Below are positions 12,322 through 25,269 of a stretch of DNA of 64,000 bases, piece by piece. Under the pieces are notes generated by a model. The model was not told the origin of the DNA. It was given only the letters and a program-made list of their open reading frames with translations, and did no database searches. Both the position numbers and the translations under genes were made by a program. The stretch is from Todiramphus chloris collaris. Its lineage: Eukaryota; Chordata; Aves; Coraciiformes; Alcedinidae. The stretch spans positions 6,125,577 to 6,189,576 of the forward strand of contig JANVCC010000076.1 of assembly GCA_025345505.1 (NCBI GenBank), read 5' to 3'. Position 1 is the first letter of the stretch, and each line of letters starts with the position of its first letter.

Positions 12322-15233
12322 TTGTTTCTTCAGTCTTGAGTTCCTTTAGCATCCTATCCTAACATTTTGTTCCTGTCTGTTACTTTTCTGTTGCAGTGCT
12401 TTACTTCTCACAGTCTCTGATTGTGATATGTTGTTCCTATGTGGATAGAAAACCTTCAGAACGGTTGTGTCCCAAGATCTAATGAAAAAAAATTCAACCT
12501 TGTCCATCACCAAAGTGGTTTTCATCTTATTGGTCTAGCAGTCCCACTCCTTCTCTTGGTCTAGCGATTCCACTTACACCATTACTTTTTCCTCCTTCAC
12601 CTCATCCTCATTAAATCCGTGTTTGTTTTTCATGCCCGTGCTTCTTCAATTACCTCTTGCAAAACAGTTGTTTTCTTTACTAAGGGAGAGTACTTTCCCC
12701 GTGGCCAAAGCGGCTGAAGAAAGCACTGTGCTTCTCACAGGGAGATGCAACAGGCATTTGCATGATAGGATTAATGACTGTTCCATAGAACAACAAACAT
12801 TTTGTGGGTAAAGAATCATAGGCTGGCATTATTTGCATTAGTCCTGCTTGTAGGTCAGCTACATTTCACTTGGTCTTTTTTTTTGGGTGAACCTTAGAGG
12901 TATATTGATTAGAAACTTTCCTTGCATATTCCCTTACCTTGGTGGCTGTGCTGAAATATGAGGTTGTTTATTGTACTTGATTGCTTAATCGTACAGAGAT
13001 TAAATGGCTTTACATAATTTTTGGTTCTAGCAGCACAGCAGAGAGCAAGCTTCAGAATCAGACTGTAATTGCTGTCAGGTAATCGTGTTTCTCTCCTTGC
13101 TGCTGTAGGTTAGGTCAGGTTGTGACAGATGAGTTTTATGGAGATTGAAAATGAAGGGATAGTAGAAATTATGCATGGTGTAAGACCAAGAGAAAGAAAA
13201 ATAAGAAGGGAAACAAATTAAATATAACATGCTTATGTTTTGTACACATACCGGTAGTCATGAAGCACTCTTGCAAGTGCTGGAGAGAATAACATGAAGA
13301 GTGTTTTTGCATGTTGATTAATTTTATTTTTTTTATTGTCCAAAGGTGGGAAGGTAGAGGCATGATAGTTTGCTAATCCACAAGACATTTTGCAAGGCTT
13401 ACTTCCAAGATGACACGATTTTATTATCATAGTTTAAAACTGTGCAAAAGACTTTTCAGGAGAAGTTTTACTGTTAACACAGCACACAGAGGAACAATAA
13501 CACTCAGAATGGCACTCGGTAGCATGTGTTACAGTTCCTTTTTGCAGGAATTGTCATCAGAGTTGAAATATTGTCATTATTCTTCAGCACACAAAACAGG
13601 CTGTAATCTCTCAGATACCTGAATTTCCAACATACAGAGGAAATATTAGATCCTGGTTATTCTGGCATATAAAAGGGACAAACCCCACAGCTTAATTGTA
13701 TGTACACATGCTTTCTGAAATAGTAGGTATCATTCTGAAGGACACAGAGGGGGTTTTGTCTGTACTTTTGCTGCAAGCAGCTACAATGTAAGAATTCTTC
13801 CTTCTCCCCAATCAAATGAAGCTTTGGATAAGGTATTCTTGTCTTTGAACTCCTTTAAACTCTATCAAAACCAAGACTGAGCTAAGCAAACCATAATTAC
13901 TTCATTTACCACACCCAGTTTCATCAGATTTGCTATGGACATCTGTAGGGGGATCTTCAATTACAGCACAGATAACAAGGTTCTGTGTATTGTAGCTGAA
14001 TCTAAGTAACAAAGGACACGTTACAAAAATCGAGGAAAACTCAGAAGAAAATAGTCTGTTGATTTATTTGCCCAGATACATCTTGTCTCTGCTAGATATT
14101 GTTGCTAACCAGGCTTCCACTAATTAAAAATGTGAGAAAACAAGATTTTTAAAGGACCAATCTTTTTTCGATTTATTTTTAAAAATACTTTTTTTACCTT
14201 TTCTAATGTCCTGAAAGAACTGTGAGTGAATAAATCAGCACAGAGAAACGATTACACAATTCTAGCTGCTGCTGCTCATTTCAAGAAGTCCTGTGGATAA
14301 AATAAGGAAATAATATTTCAGCTTGGAGAGAACAGGGGGAAAGATAACTCAAGTTCATTCAGTCAGGTATAATGACAAAAGATGGGTGAAGCTGCAGCTT
14401 CATTAGCAATTTTTCTTTTTATCACTTGGGAAATGATAAAAATCAAGAGTTTATGTGCTTAAGTGAGTTTATAGTAGCAGTCCATTTTATGAGGAATCTG
14501 GCAAAATCCTTCAATGATAGCTGGTATAACTGGATGGAATTTTATGCACTGTTAAACAGTGTAGAAGCTCTTTAGAAAGCTGTGAAAACAAGTTATCATC
14601 ATTAGCGACACATAAAAACAACTGTGTACAGCTTTAGTGGTCTGCTTGTAAACCCTGAAGACCGAAGGCTCAAAACTGTTGGCCTAGAGACTGGCACACT
14701 GGCAAACCTGCTGGACTCAGAAAATGTTGTGGGTTGTTTCACATTGGAAGCTTTTGCAGGGCGTTTGGGGTTTTCCACACGAAGAAGAGGAGCTGCACGT
14801 TGAACACAGTCTTTTCACACTCATTCTGCCTTTTCTGCATCTTGGACTATCAGACATGACAGAATGGCAAGGAATTACTACTGATACTTTCTCTTCCTTC
14901 AAATCTGTATAAAAGCATTCCCCAGTGTTCCGCTTGGTGGGAATATTAAGACTGGCAGCTTTAACAAAGCTCTGCTCTGATAATAACAATCAAATTAACT
15001 TCCTCCTTCCATTCACACTGTGAAATTTAAAAAAAAAGTTATCCTCTTTCAGGTTTACAGTTGTGCTTAATGTCACTATATTCCTCATGACTTCCTATAG
15101 ACTCTGTTTTCTACTATAGATAGAATTATTGTTGGTCTGACATTCCGTGGTTCCTACACAAACAATTCTAAATCAGTTGGGAACAAATCATGAAAAGAAA
15201 ACATTTTCTGTTGTGTCTGTTGCATACATACAA
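12322..15233. other. Unique sequence with a 26-bp tandem duplication
   Basis: No recognised interspersed repeat or supported exon. At 12530-12580 a 25-26 bp unit beginning TTGGTCTAGC is present twice in tandem with a few differences. The rest is ordinary AT-rich DNA with poly-T and poly-A runs. Confidence 0.5.
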
Positions 15234-15809
15234 GCATCCTGGCTTGGATCAGCATTAGTTTGTCCAGCAGGACTAGGGCAGGGATAGTCTCCCTGTACTT
15301 GATACTGGTGAGGCTGCACCTGGAATCATGGGTTCAGTTTTGGGCCCCTCACTACAAGAAGGACAGTGAGGAGATGGAGCATTTCAGAGAAGGGCAACAA
15401 GGCTGGGGAATAGTCTAGAGCACAAGTCTTATATGAGAAGCAGATGAGGGACCTGGGGTTGTTCAGCCTGGAGAAAAGGAGGCTCGGGCGACACCTCCTC
15501 ACCCTCAAGAAGTCCCTGAAAGGATGTTGGAGCCAGGTGGGGGTCTGTCTCTTCTCCCAAGGAACAAGTGATAGGACAAGAATTCAGGAGAGGGTTAGGT
15601 TGGACATCAGGATAAACTACTTCATGGAAAGGGTTGCCCAGGCTGCCCAGGACAGTCACGGAGTCCCCATCCTTGAAGGGATTTAAAAGCTGTGTAAACA
15701 TGGTGCTGAGGGACATGGTTTAGTGGTGACCTGGCAGTGGGTTCACAGTTGGACCTCATGATCTTGAAGGTCTCTTCCAGCCAGAACTAGTCTATGATTT
15801 TATGATTTG
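15234..15809 (+). mobile_element. CR1 LINE, 5'-truncated, plus strand
   Basis: It starts in the part of CR1 ORF2 just after the RT (CATCCTGGCTTGGATCAGC) and runs through the FSLEKRRL-type segment (80-codon frame 15444-15686) and the 3' UTR. It ends at the octamer-like terminus TCTATGATTTTATGATTTG. The coding frame is broken. The end fits the family consensus as I remember it. A second CR1 on the same strand starts about 850 bp downstream and covers the same consensus region, so the two are independent insertions. Confidence 0.92.
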
Positions 15810-16654
15810 TTTTTACATTATTACAAACAATTTTCATATATGCAACCACACACTAAAATAGAAATAGGTTTGTTTTTTTTTAATCAGAGTATGGACTTCC
15901 ACTCTGAAATAAAAAAAAACTGGGAGGGTGAATACACTCATAGGTGAAAATGTATGGTTAGTAATTCCTTTTTTTTTCTTTTGTTTTCTGTTAATATTTA
16001 TGCATAAAAGGAACTTGTTACTTCCTAGACCATATTATTTCTTTTATCTGGATCTTTCAGTGAAATCATAATAAAAAGGATGGAAAAAAAAATCCAGCAA
16101 AGATAATTAGTCCAATCTGCTGACTTTGGGTTTCTATCACTGATGAATACTTAAGAAAATCTGTGTTAACTGTCATAGTCTCAGGAGAGGTCCATTTTGT
16201 TTCTAAAAGCATCCTGCAGGACAACCATCATCTAATACTGCTCAAGTGTCCTTCAGTGCAGTGTAAACAACATAATGCAGGAGATCTATTACAAAATAAC
16301 AACATAGACCAGAATCACAACAGTTCAGTGTGATGATCTTCAGTCTTTTTAAGGTCATGCTTCAAACAATGTTTTCTTTTGGTTGCCACAAAAAGTGAGT
16401 CCTGGGACTAGCCAAACTATGCTCTTCTGTATAGAAGGACTTGAGTGCTTTTGCACAGATGCTGCTCTCAAATGAGGTAATTTTACATGTTATAATTCAA
16501 CCAAAGAAATGCTCTTTCAGCTATGAGATAGCAGTCGTCTGATGTCAGAGAGACTGTCCTTGACTGGGATTATGAATACATTCTTATGAGACGTGGTCCT
16601 ACTCTTGCAGTCAGTGCAGCTCTTCAGTAAGATGGTTACAATCAAGGCACGTAT
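15810..16654. other. Unique AT-rich spacer between two CR1 copies
   Basis: No recognised repeat. Several A and T runs near 15868, 15910 and 15968. No supported exon. Confidence 0.5.
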
Positions 16655-17311
16655 GTATGAAAAAGACCTGAGGGTGCTGATCAACAATAGGCCATGTATG
16701 AGCCAGTGTGTGCCCAGGTGGCCAAGAAGGCCAGCAGCATTCTGGCCTGTGTGAGAAATAGCGTGGCCAGCAGGACTAGGTAAGTGATCATCCCCCTGTA
16801 CTCCACACCTCGAGTGTTGTGTTCAGTTTTGGACACCTCAGTACAGAAAAGACTTTGAGGTGCTGGAGTGGGTCCAGAGAAGGACAACAAAGGTGGTGAA
16901 GGGGGTCTAGAGAACACGTCTTGTGAGGAGTGGCTGAGGCAACTGGGGCTATTTAGCCTGAAGAAAAGGAGGCTGAAGGGAGATCCTTTTGCACTCTACA
17001 ACTACCTGAAAGGACATTGTAGAGAGGTGGGTGCCAGCCTCTTCTCCTAAGTAACAAATGGTAAGAGAAGTTGCACCAGGGCAGGTTTAGGTTGGACATT
17101 AGGAAGAATTTTTTCACTGAAATGGTTGTTGAGCCCTGGAACAGGGTGCCCAGGGAAGTGGTTGAATCATCATCTCTGCCTGTATTTAAAAGTTGAGTAG
17201 GCATGGTGCTTAGGACATGGTATAGCAGTGGACATGTAGAGTAAGGTTATTGGTTGGACTCGATGATCTTGAAGGTCTTTTCCAACCTAGGCGATTCTGT
17301 GATTCTATGAC
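16655..17311 (+). mobile_element. CR1 LINE, 5'-truncated, plus strand
   Basis: It begins in the ORF2 region encoding the conserved KDL-V-L-N...MSQ-type segment (ATGAAAAAGACCTGAGGGTG) and ends with GATTCTGTGATTCTATGA, the duplicated CR1 3' octamer. A 60-codon frame at 16868-17050 retains [17 protein letters not shown]. The ORF2 frame is otherwise broken. The terminal GATCTTGAAGGTCTTTTCCAACC block differs from the GATCTTTAAGGTCCCTTCCAA form of the copies at 36007 and 62766, so different CR1 subfamilies are represented. Confidence 0.93.
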
Positions 17312-20300
17312 ATGTTTTAACATCTGCCCCTTCTTACTTACTGGTGTCTTTGGGGGTCTATTTCCTGAATTTGTAGTGCTAGATACGTGCTTTCTTTACC
17401 CCTTAGTGTTTTATGTGGAACTTGGAAGAAGGAATTGCAACAAAAAGGAGAAACAAAACTTATGTTCTGTTTCTTCCCCTTGAACAAGTCATTAAAATGC
17501 ACGTTCTTCACAAAAGACCTTGCTTGTTCTTCTGCTCACAGATAGGAACATCTTCAGAGTCAAATGTGCCTGTCCAGAGATGCTTTATAGTAGTCCACTT
17601 ACTTCTATTCCCTCCTCTACTTAATAGTCCATGAAGCACCTGAGAATCTGTGAAAGCTGTGTCCTTCTGAAGCCTCTTGCTCCCTGTAGCGTGGATCCCT
17701 CTCATGTTTCAGCCCTTGACTCTGTCACTATGAACAGCAGATAATAAAATCCAAGTTGCCTTTCCAGAAAAGTCATGGCTCACTGATCTCATTAGGAACA
17801 TACCTTATTCTTTCTCAGCAGATCCTTTGGCTCTGGCCCTCGAAGCTGTTTGAAATTCTCTGGCAGCTCAGGAGGGAGGCTGAATAGCGCGATATTTGTT
17901 CACTCCTCATTGCCAGTCTGACAAGTGAACAGCAGTTCACCAGAGTTCAAACATCTGGCAAACAGCTCGCTGCAGCTCTGAGCTGTCACACATTAATAAA
18001 ACCCAATTGTTCCGTCAAGAAAATATTGAGAAGTTTAAAGGAAGAGAAGAGCCAAGGGGAAACGTGCTAATTAAAAGTATCTATATAGAGCTGTAGTGAA
18101 TAAAGGATGATTCATTTCACTTTCTTAAAGGTAGATCTGTGTTATAGCATCAGGTAGGAGCTTTGTTTAGCCTCACTGAGGAGGAGCAGAGGCAAACACC
18201 CTTACTCACCCTTACTAAGGTGTTGAATAACACCTTATTCACTTGGTAGTTCCATGGGGTACCACTGGACTCCAAGGTGTCTTTCTGCAGCTGATGTTAG
18301 GGAAAGATGGAAGGGCACATTTTCACACCAATTCTTCCTTTGATTTTAAAATACTAATTTTAAGTACTAATCAGCTTCTGAAAAAGGACATAAAATTATC
18401 AGTCCTCTTTGTTCAGATCTTCAAACTCTTTGCTGCTCATTATAGTCAACACACACTGTACTTTATATATTACACAGAGTAGTGGTTTTAAAATATGCCT
18501 TAAAGAGAGGCATGTGGAGAAGGTAATGAGAAATGCTCTATTTATGTTTCATGGACAATTCATACATTTTCTCTTTCAAGAGATCTAACGTTTGCCATAA
18601 CTTTCCAAATGTCAGCTTCTCTGCTGTTTTCAAATACACACACGGCTTTTGCAGTGCATTGCAGCATTCATTTTTACAGAAAAAAAATGTTAGAAACAGA
18701 CACAATATTTTAGCTTATAATTCTGCATTTCTGACCACTGCTCTTCCTAACAGAAAAAAAAAAAAAGAAGAAATACAAGAAGAATCTCCAAAAGACAGAT
18801 TTTTCTCTCTTTGCTTCAGAGAGGATGAATTCTTTACATCTAGAGTAATCTTGCAAAACATGCTGATGTCTTAGCGATGATACAAGGCACAGTGCACCAA
18901 AGCATTCCCTTGAACTATGTCCTGCAAGAGTGAGAGATGAAGGTGGCTCATGCCCTGGGTGTTCCTGGACAGGAGTGAAGAATGGGGGAAGTAGAGCTTG
19001 TTTTTCCCACTTCTGCTGTGAGAAATGGGGAACCCAAGTGCTCACCACCCTACATGGCCTAAGCTATTTCGTTTCAGTGGTAGCTGCTGGGAAGGACCTG
19101 GCAAGGACATCGAGATCAGGGTCATGTTGTGGCCTGCTAGTCTGGGGGAATGCCTACTGTTCTGCACCTAGGGTTATCCCTGGTGATAAGCAACTAGATA
19201 TAACTCCTGGACAACATGTCTGAATAAGCAGAGTATTTCACACAAAAAATAAATGTCTTCTGGAGATCAGAAATGGGCCTTTTGGAGACCAGAAACTGTG
19301 GTTTGTAGCAACTGGTAGGAATGATAAGTTTGTGACAGTTCATGTTCTACTTGCAAATGTTTTTTTTTGGGAACAAGCTGCTGGTGTTACAAATAGCAAC
19401 ACAGGTCAGCATGGTTGCCAGATAGAGACTAAAGGCTAGAAAGACATGCAAGGTAATGAATAACTCAGAGATTTCTTTGGAAGCATAATATGGAAACTTA
19501 GGTTGTTACTACAAGTGTTGTACTACTGCTGAGAATAGAGGTATGTGCTTCAATAAACTCTTTCCACAGATTTTTTTTATTAAAAAAAAAAAATTAAACA
19601 GTTTAAATGTACGGTATAAGATTTTAATATTTCTGTTTATTTGATTTTCTTTTTCTCTGCATCATTAACCTGAGACATGCCCTTGTGCCTGATGAGAGGT
19701 TTCTTAAATCCTTGTCCAGATTTGTTTAGGCTCTGTGAATTGTGAACCCCTCACAGCTGACGCCTTCTAAGACACTGTCAACTTTGTGTTATTTTTAAGA
19801 CTGATGACTTTTGTTTGGAGAGATCTTAGTTCTAAAAGTACTGCAGGATGTGGCCTCAAGTATAGGTTCATGTCATCATTTGGTGGGAATCCATGTTCCA
19901 GAGCTGTAACAACTGAGGGGCACCAGCAGCTCTGTGTTGGCTAGAGATGAGTGTGGGAAGCTGCACACGTAGGACTGGCACTACTGGGTTTTAGTGCAGT
20001 TGTTAGTCCAGCTTCCGCTCTTGGATTTCCATTTTGAGATGCTTTCTGTTAGACTAGGCTTTCTGCTGTCACTGGCATGTTCACTGGACTGCATGGTTAT
20101 CATGCACCTTCATAGCAAAAGGCTGTCTGAGAGATATTCTGGCAAGACAGGAAGACTGGGGTTGTTCCAGCCCCTTTTATACGTGGTTCTGTACAGCAGG
20201 ACACAGTGTAGGTAGTTCTTTGGAATCTTGTAGTTACTATGGTGTTAGCCAGAGAGAGGGCCCAGATATTGTGTCGGTACAGCCTTGTGTCGTTGTCTAC

Positions 20301-23300
20301 CGGATGGGAGCAGCATAAACTTGGTTATGTTGTGTGAGGAAATGGCTAAATATATCAAATACTATTGCAAAGTCTGTTATGACAATAGATGCTCTATTTG
20401 TTCATCAGCGTTATAAAAATTTGCTGCAGAGTAGCCCAGATGTTTATTATGGTGCCAGAGGTGAAAATTTACTGTGAACAGCTACAGTCTCACAAAAATG
20501 TAGATCAGTGCTTCCGTTTCACTTCAGAACACCAATATACTTTTGTTATAGTAGTACCAAAAGTATCATTTTAAAAGGAGAACTGGGATTATTGCAGATC
20601 GTAATTAACTGAGAAACACGTTGGATGCGTTGTTTTTGAGTGCTCTATTTCTCCTCATTTAACAGTGTAAATTTGTTAACTTTAGTTTCATTTTCCCTAA
20701 AGCTGTTGTATTATGGGGCATTTAGAGGTATTTGTCTTTGCATTAAAGCAGGTGGATCAAATATATTTTGATACAGCAAACTGACCAGAAATGGGACAAA
20801 AGTAGTGATGTCTTCAAAAACCATATAGCTATGAGATCTTTGGCAGACTTTTCCCATTTCCAAGATTTTTCTGTAGTAGCTGTACTGGTACCCCAGAAAT
20901 TCTCTGGGAAATTACAATTCACCAGGGTTTTATGGGGCTGTTTTCCCCTTGGGTATCCTTGAATTTTTATGGACTCGCATTCAATAGTGTAGTTGTTTAC
21001 AGTGTTCATCAGCACAAGTGATGGCAAAATAGCCTTCCAACATATGATTCACAATGTTATTGTGTTAAAATAAGGTCCTTTCACTTTCTGATGAGCTGAT
21101 TTTTTTTTCAGTGCATCTAAAGGAGGGTATAGGATCAAAATGATGAGTGTAGGGTAAAAGAACACTGTGGATGAAAATTACTCAACAGCAGACTTGAGAT
21201 ATTGGAAGCCCAGTTCTTTCTATAATAATAATGATAATAGTAATATTGCTGTTGATGACATAAAGTTCTTATAATGTATTTGTACGGTGATTATATTCAA
21301 GTGTCCCAACAATTCTTTATTACGCTATGTCTATAGCAATACTTAATCCACAGCTTTTGGAGTGTCAGAAAATATATTTAATAAAGTAGCAATACAAGTT
21401 AATATTTAAGATGTAAAATGAGTATAATAAAAAACTGGGAAAAGAAAGCATGTGGAAAGATGAAATTTACTATCTAGAATAAATAAGTGAGCTGACAGAG
21501 CATCTTCTAGGAAATCAGTACTGTGAAGGCAGCCTCATCGTTTTTTAATGAAATTACTTGTATTGCCATTCTTGAGACTTAAGTTTGCCATATGCTTTAA
21601 GGTTCTATTATCCATCATGAATTATTTCCAGGCAGGACTTCACACTATAAATTTGGGAGAGAAAAAACACTAAAAAACATGGCTTATATGCTATATTGTA
21701 TATTTGGTTCCATCTTGAAATATGTAAGTGAAACATGGGAAACTGTTAGTAACCAGTTGTAAATTTAATGGATTACAGTAGTTTTAAAGAGTTCAGGCTT
21801 GGCAGAACATGTGCTTTCACTGTCATAAAGCTAAAAGAAAGTCATGCCTTGGAACCCCAAAGGATAAAAATGATTTCAAGCAGTAGGGTTTAAAAACAAA
21901 TTTATTTCCATTTTGGGGAAGGGTAACCATTTTGTTCAAAAACTCCATTATATAACTCCGTATTTCTCTAATGCATCATTCTATAGACAAGCATATCTCT
22001 ATAGATTCAAGATTATGTAGAGAAGGTCTGTTTGTAGTTGAACTCAGGGAGTTAGATCTTCATCTGGTAAATTGATACAGCTCTGATGATTTCAGTCTGT
22101 GATTTCCAGAGACTAGTAAAAGAATTGAGAATTAAAAGGTTAAAACTTGGAATTTAAGTTCTCTTGAAATTAGTTACTGTCCTTCTAATTGTTTGTGATT
22201 TCCTCTAGAGTATAGCAATATTTATAATAATATTATCTAATAACAGAATATGCATCAAATCTACCATATCAGTAATATAAATAAGAGAAATATATACTAC
22301 ATATAGCATTAACATATAAATAATAACTGCACTAAAATGCTTGACTGTTCAGTCTCAGGTAAGGGAAGCTGGCAAAGGTTTTCTGGATGCTTCTAAAGCA
22401 AAGGTATCTGAAAGCACATCAGGTGAAAAAGAAAGTAGAAAATGAAGCAGAGATAAGGGACTCAAAACAATTTCAGATCAACACGCTAATATTATGTCCT
22501 GGATCTAGTAAGACTCACCCTGCAGATAAAAAGTAAATGGGAAATAGATTTGGGAAGGCAAATCCAAGATGAAATTTGGTATTATTTTTTAGGAAGTATG
22601 TGTGTGTAGATGAAACTTGTCCCTTGCCCACCACGTACTCTGTGCAGACAGGTATCCCATAAAGTTTGATATAGTTCCTATAGAAATCAATACCACTGTT
22701 CAAGAGGCAGAAGTTTATCATTTTAACATAAAGCAATTGGTTTTCCCCTTTTGTTATTGTCTCGGAGATTCCTGGCTTCCACTCCAAGTCCTTCATAATT
22801 CCTTCTCTGGGCTTACAAAAATTGTTGGGTTTGTTATCTACAGCAGCCACACATTTGTGTCTGTGTGAGCCCGCCCAGTCCCCAGCAGTGCCCGGGTGGG
22901 CAAGAACTGCTGCCAGGGGGAGGAAGACCTTCCCGCAGGCACCCGCAGCAATGCCTCTCCCATGCTCCTTTTCCATCCACTCAGTCTCTCTTTTACACCC
23001 ACATAGGTTTCTGTCCCTCTGGGAGTGTCAAACCATAAATCAATTGTGTATGTCATCCTTTCTTCACTGAGGGTATGAAAACCCCTGACAGAGATAGGAG
23101 GAGAATATTAACTGACTGTTGACAATTACTTTTTGGAAGTGTTTCCTGGCTGTACTCACAAGATGCATCAATCAAATTCTGTTCCCATCATTTTGGTGAA
23201 TCCTTGCTTTCCTTAAATGAAACTGTGTGAATCTTCCTGCTTGAGAAGATGGGGTGGCACTCGGCTCTTGCAAGGAGTAAATGTCAGAGGGGTTATTGCT

Positions 23301-24083
23301 TGCATCACTCCGAGGGGAAGAAACTGCAGGTTCTAAAGTGTGCCTTTGTTATGACTCCAGCTGGATGGGTCGGTGACTGCTAGTGTGCTTTACTGTATCT
23401 TGATAAAAGGGATTTTAAGCACTTAATGGTCAGTTAGTGCAATAAAAATGGCACGAGATTAAAAGGTCTTGCTCTTAGAGAGTGAAAAAAGCCCCACTAT
23501 TTTAAACTAAGTGTCCAACAGCACAAGTATAAACCATTAGGGGGACCCCCTGTGATACAGAAACAGTTGTAAACAGATATGCTGCAGTATTTTTATATTA
23601 CCTTCAACAGAAGTATAACCAAAGCCATATACCTTACATTTTTAATCAATTTTCCATTTTACAGCCTCATTTTCAGAAGCAGAGCTGGAGTTCTGCATAG
23701 CCATCACTCCTGTGCTGTGGAATGACCTCTTGGATTTTCTTTGCTGTATCAAAAGTCATAACTAGTAAATGTGTCATACTTATTTGATACTGATTGATAT
23801 GTAGCTGTTAAGCATGTTTTGATATAGAGAAAATCTTGACATCATATTAAAATGTAAGTAGGCAGAGAAAAAGCTCCCCTTGCCTGTGCAGCATGTCTTG
23901 TTTGGTGGAGCTCAGAGCTGAGTGCTCTTCACTTATGCTGTGGCACCTCAGCTCAGGTTCATGTGGTATGTTCAGCCCAGCAAAAGCTCTCAGCGAAGTA
24001 GCAGGGCCAGGAATTAGGAAGGCTGAAGGATAAATTCCATATATGCTGGGAAAACATAACTCACACCAGAGAAACTTTAAAAG
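17312..24083. other. Long unique stretch, no gene identified
   Basis: About 6.8 kb without a repeat family I recognise. Small features: a tandem CACCCTTACT pair and adjoining hairpin at 18197-18237; an A13 run near 18752; an (ATA)-rich patch at 21222-21245; a GC-rich patch at 22862-22980 inside a 153-codon minus-strand frame (22515-22976); and a 13-bp palindrome at 23539-23551. None amounts to a supported gene. Confidence 0.5.
18197..18237 (+). repeat. Tandem 10-mer plus 9-bp hairpin
   Basis: CACCCTTACT occurs twice in tandem at 18197-18216. It is followed by TAAGGTGTT at 18216-18224, a GAAT loop, and AACACCTTA at 18229-18237, a perfect 9-bp inverted repeat. No function can be assigned. Confidence 0.85.
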
Positions 24084-24618
24084 CATAGAATCACAGAATT
24101 GTTTCAGTTGGAAAAGACCTTTAAGATCATTGAGTCCAACCACTAACCTAATGCAGCCAATCCCACCACTAAACCATGTCCCTCAGCACCGCATCTTTTA
24201 AATACCTCCAGGGATAGCAACACCACCACCTCCCGGGGCAGCCTGTTCCACTGCTTATCAGCCCTTTCAGAGAAGAACTTTTTCCTAATGTCCAACCTAA
24301 ACCTCCCCTGGTACAACATGAGGCCATTTCCTCTTGCCATATCACTTGTTAATTAGGAGAAGAGACCAACCCCCACCTCATTCCAACCTTCTTTCTGGGA
24401 CTTGTAGAGAGCAAAAAGGTCTCCCCTGAGTCTTCTCTAGGCTAAACAAGACCCGTTGCCTCAGCTGCTTCTCATGAGTTGTTCTCTAGACCTTTCACCA
24501 GCTCCATTGCCCTTCTTTGGACATGCTCCAGCACCTCAATGTCCTTCTTGTAGTGAGGGACCCAAAGCTGAACCCAGTATTTGAGGTGTCACCTCACCAG
24601 TGCCTAGTACAGGCACAA
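24084..24618 (-). mobile_element. CR1 LINE, 5'-truncated, minus strand
   Basis: The left end is CATAGAATCACAGAATTG, the reverse complement of the CR1 3' octamer repeat. It runs to about 24618, in the post-RT part of ORF2 (CACCTCACCAGTGCCTAGTAC). A minus-strand frame at 24143-24340 retains the [20 protein letters not shown]-type C-terminal segment. The frame is broken elsewhere. Confidence 0.93.
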
Positions 24619-25020
24619 AATTTCATGGAAGGCAAAACTACCTGAAGGGCTGATGCTGCAGCCTAAGCAGAGTCTATCCCAGAAATCAGAGGAAGGTCTC
24701 TCTCTCTGCTTTCTAATGGATGCTTGCTTTCTTCCTAGTTGGTGCATGACTGATACCATGTACTTTCTGTCATGGTCCTTGTTACCACTGGGCATGTAAG
24801 CCACCTTTCTGCAGGGTTTGTGAGGTATAATATTGTCTGCTCAAGCTTCATGGTTAAATTATGTTTTGGATACTCATGTTTTGCTCTTGGGTTAAATTTC
24901 CTCTATAGTTTCTTGTGGATGCTGAAAAGCTGCTAGCAGAGGAATTTTCCTAGGTTATCACAATATTTGGTGAGAATCCTGCCTTTCTCACACGTGTTAT
25001 GAGAAACAGTAGGACGGTTT
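24619..25020. other. Spacer between CR1 and LTR fossil
   Basis: No recognised element or exon. Confidence 0.5.
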
Positions 25021-25269
25021 TGTAAACTAGACTAACACCTGGTGTTTTGCTAAGTTCTGTTTATGGTACATTGGAAAAATATTTTGAAATAGGTGCTGTA
25101 GGACTTTAGCCAATGACCCTAGGAGATGGGTGATCACTGACCAATCGCCCTATGGGGCTAGGGGATATAAAATGGGGTTGTAAATTAATAAAGTTGCTTC
25201 TTTTGCCTGCTCTTGCTGAATTTATATGTTGCTGCATCTCTCCGCTCCCGGCATAAACAGCTACAGTTT
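25017..25269 (+). mobile_element. Solo LTR fossil with promoter-like signals
   Basis: The body 25021-25265 (245 bp) starts TGTA and ends TACA, a 4-bp inverted terminal repeat of the TG...CA type. GTTT flanks it on both sides (25017-25020 and 25266-25269), consistent with a 4-bp target duplication. Inside, in plus-strand order, are a CCAATCGCC CCAAT-box-like site, TATAAAATGGGG (TATA box) and AATAAAGTTGCTTC (polyadenylation signal with the downstream T/GC-rich sequence typical of retroviral R-U5). The spacing matches a compact avian LTR of alpha-, beta- or gammaretroviral type. No viral genes flank it. The 4-bp duplication is short and could be chance; the promoter and polyadenylation layout is the stronger evidence. 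Confidence 0.65.

Noticed and set aside
12800-12830. AAAGAATCATAGGCTGGC as a CR1 3' tail
   Set aside because: Only the octamer-like word is present; the adjoining GGTTGGAAGGGACC block is missing.
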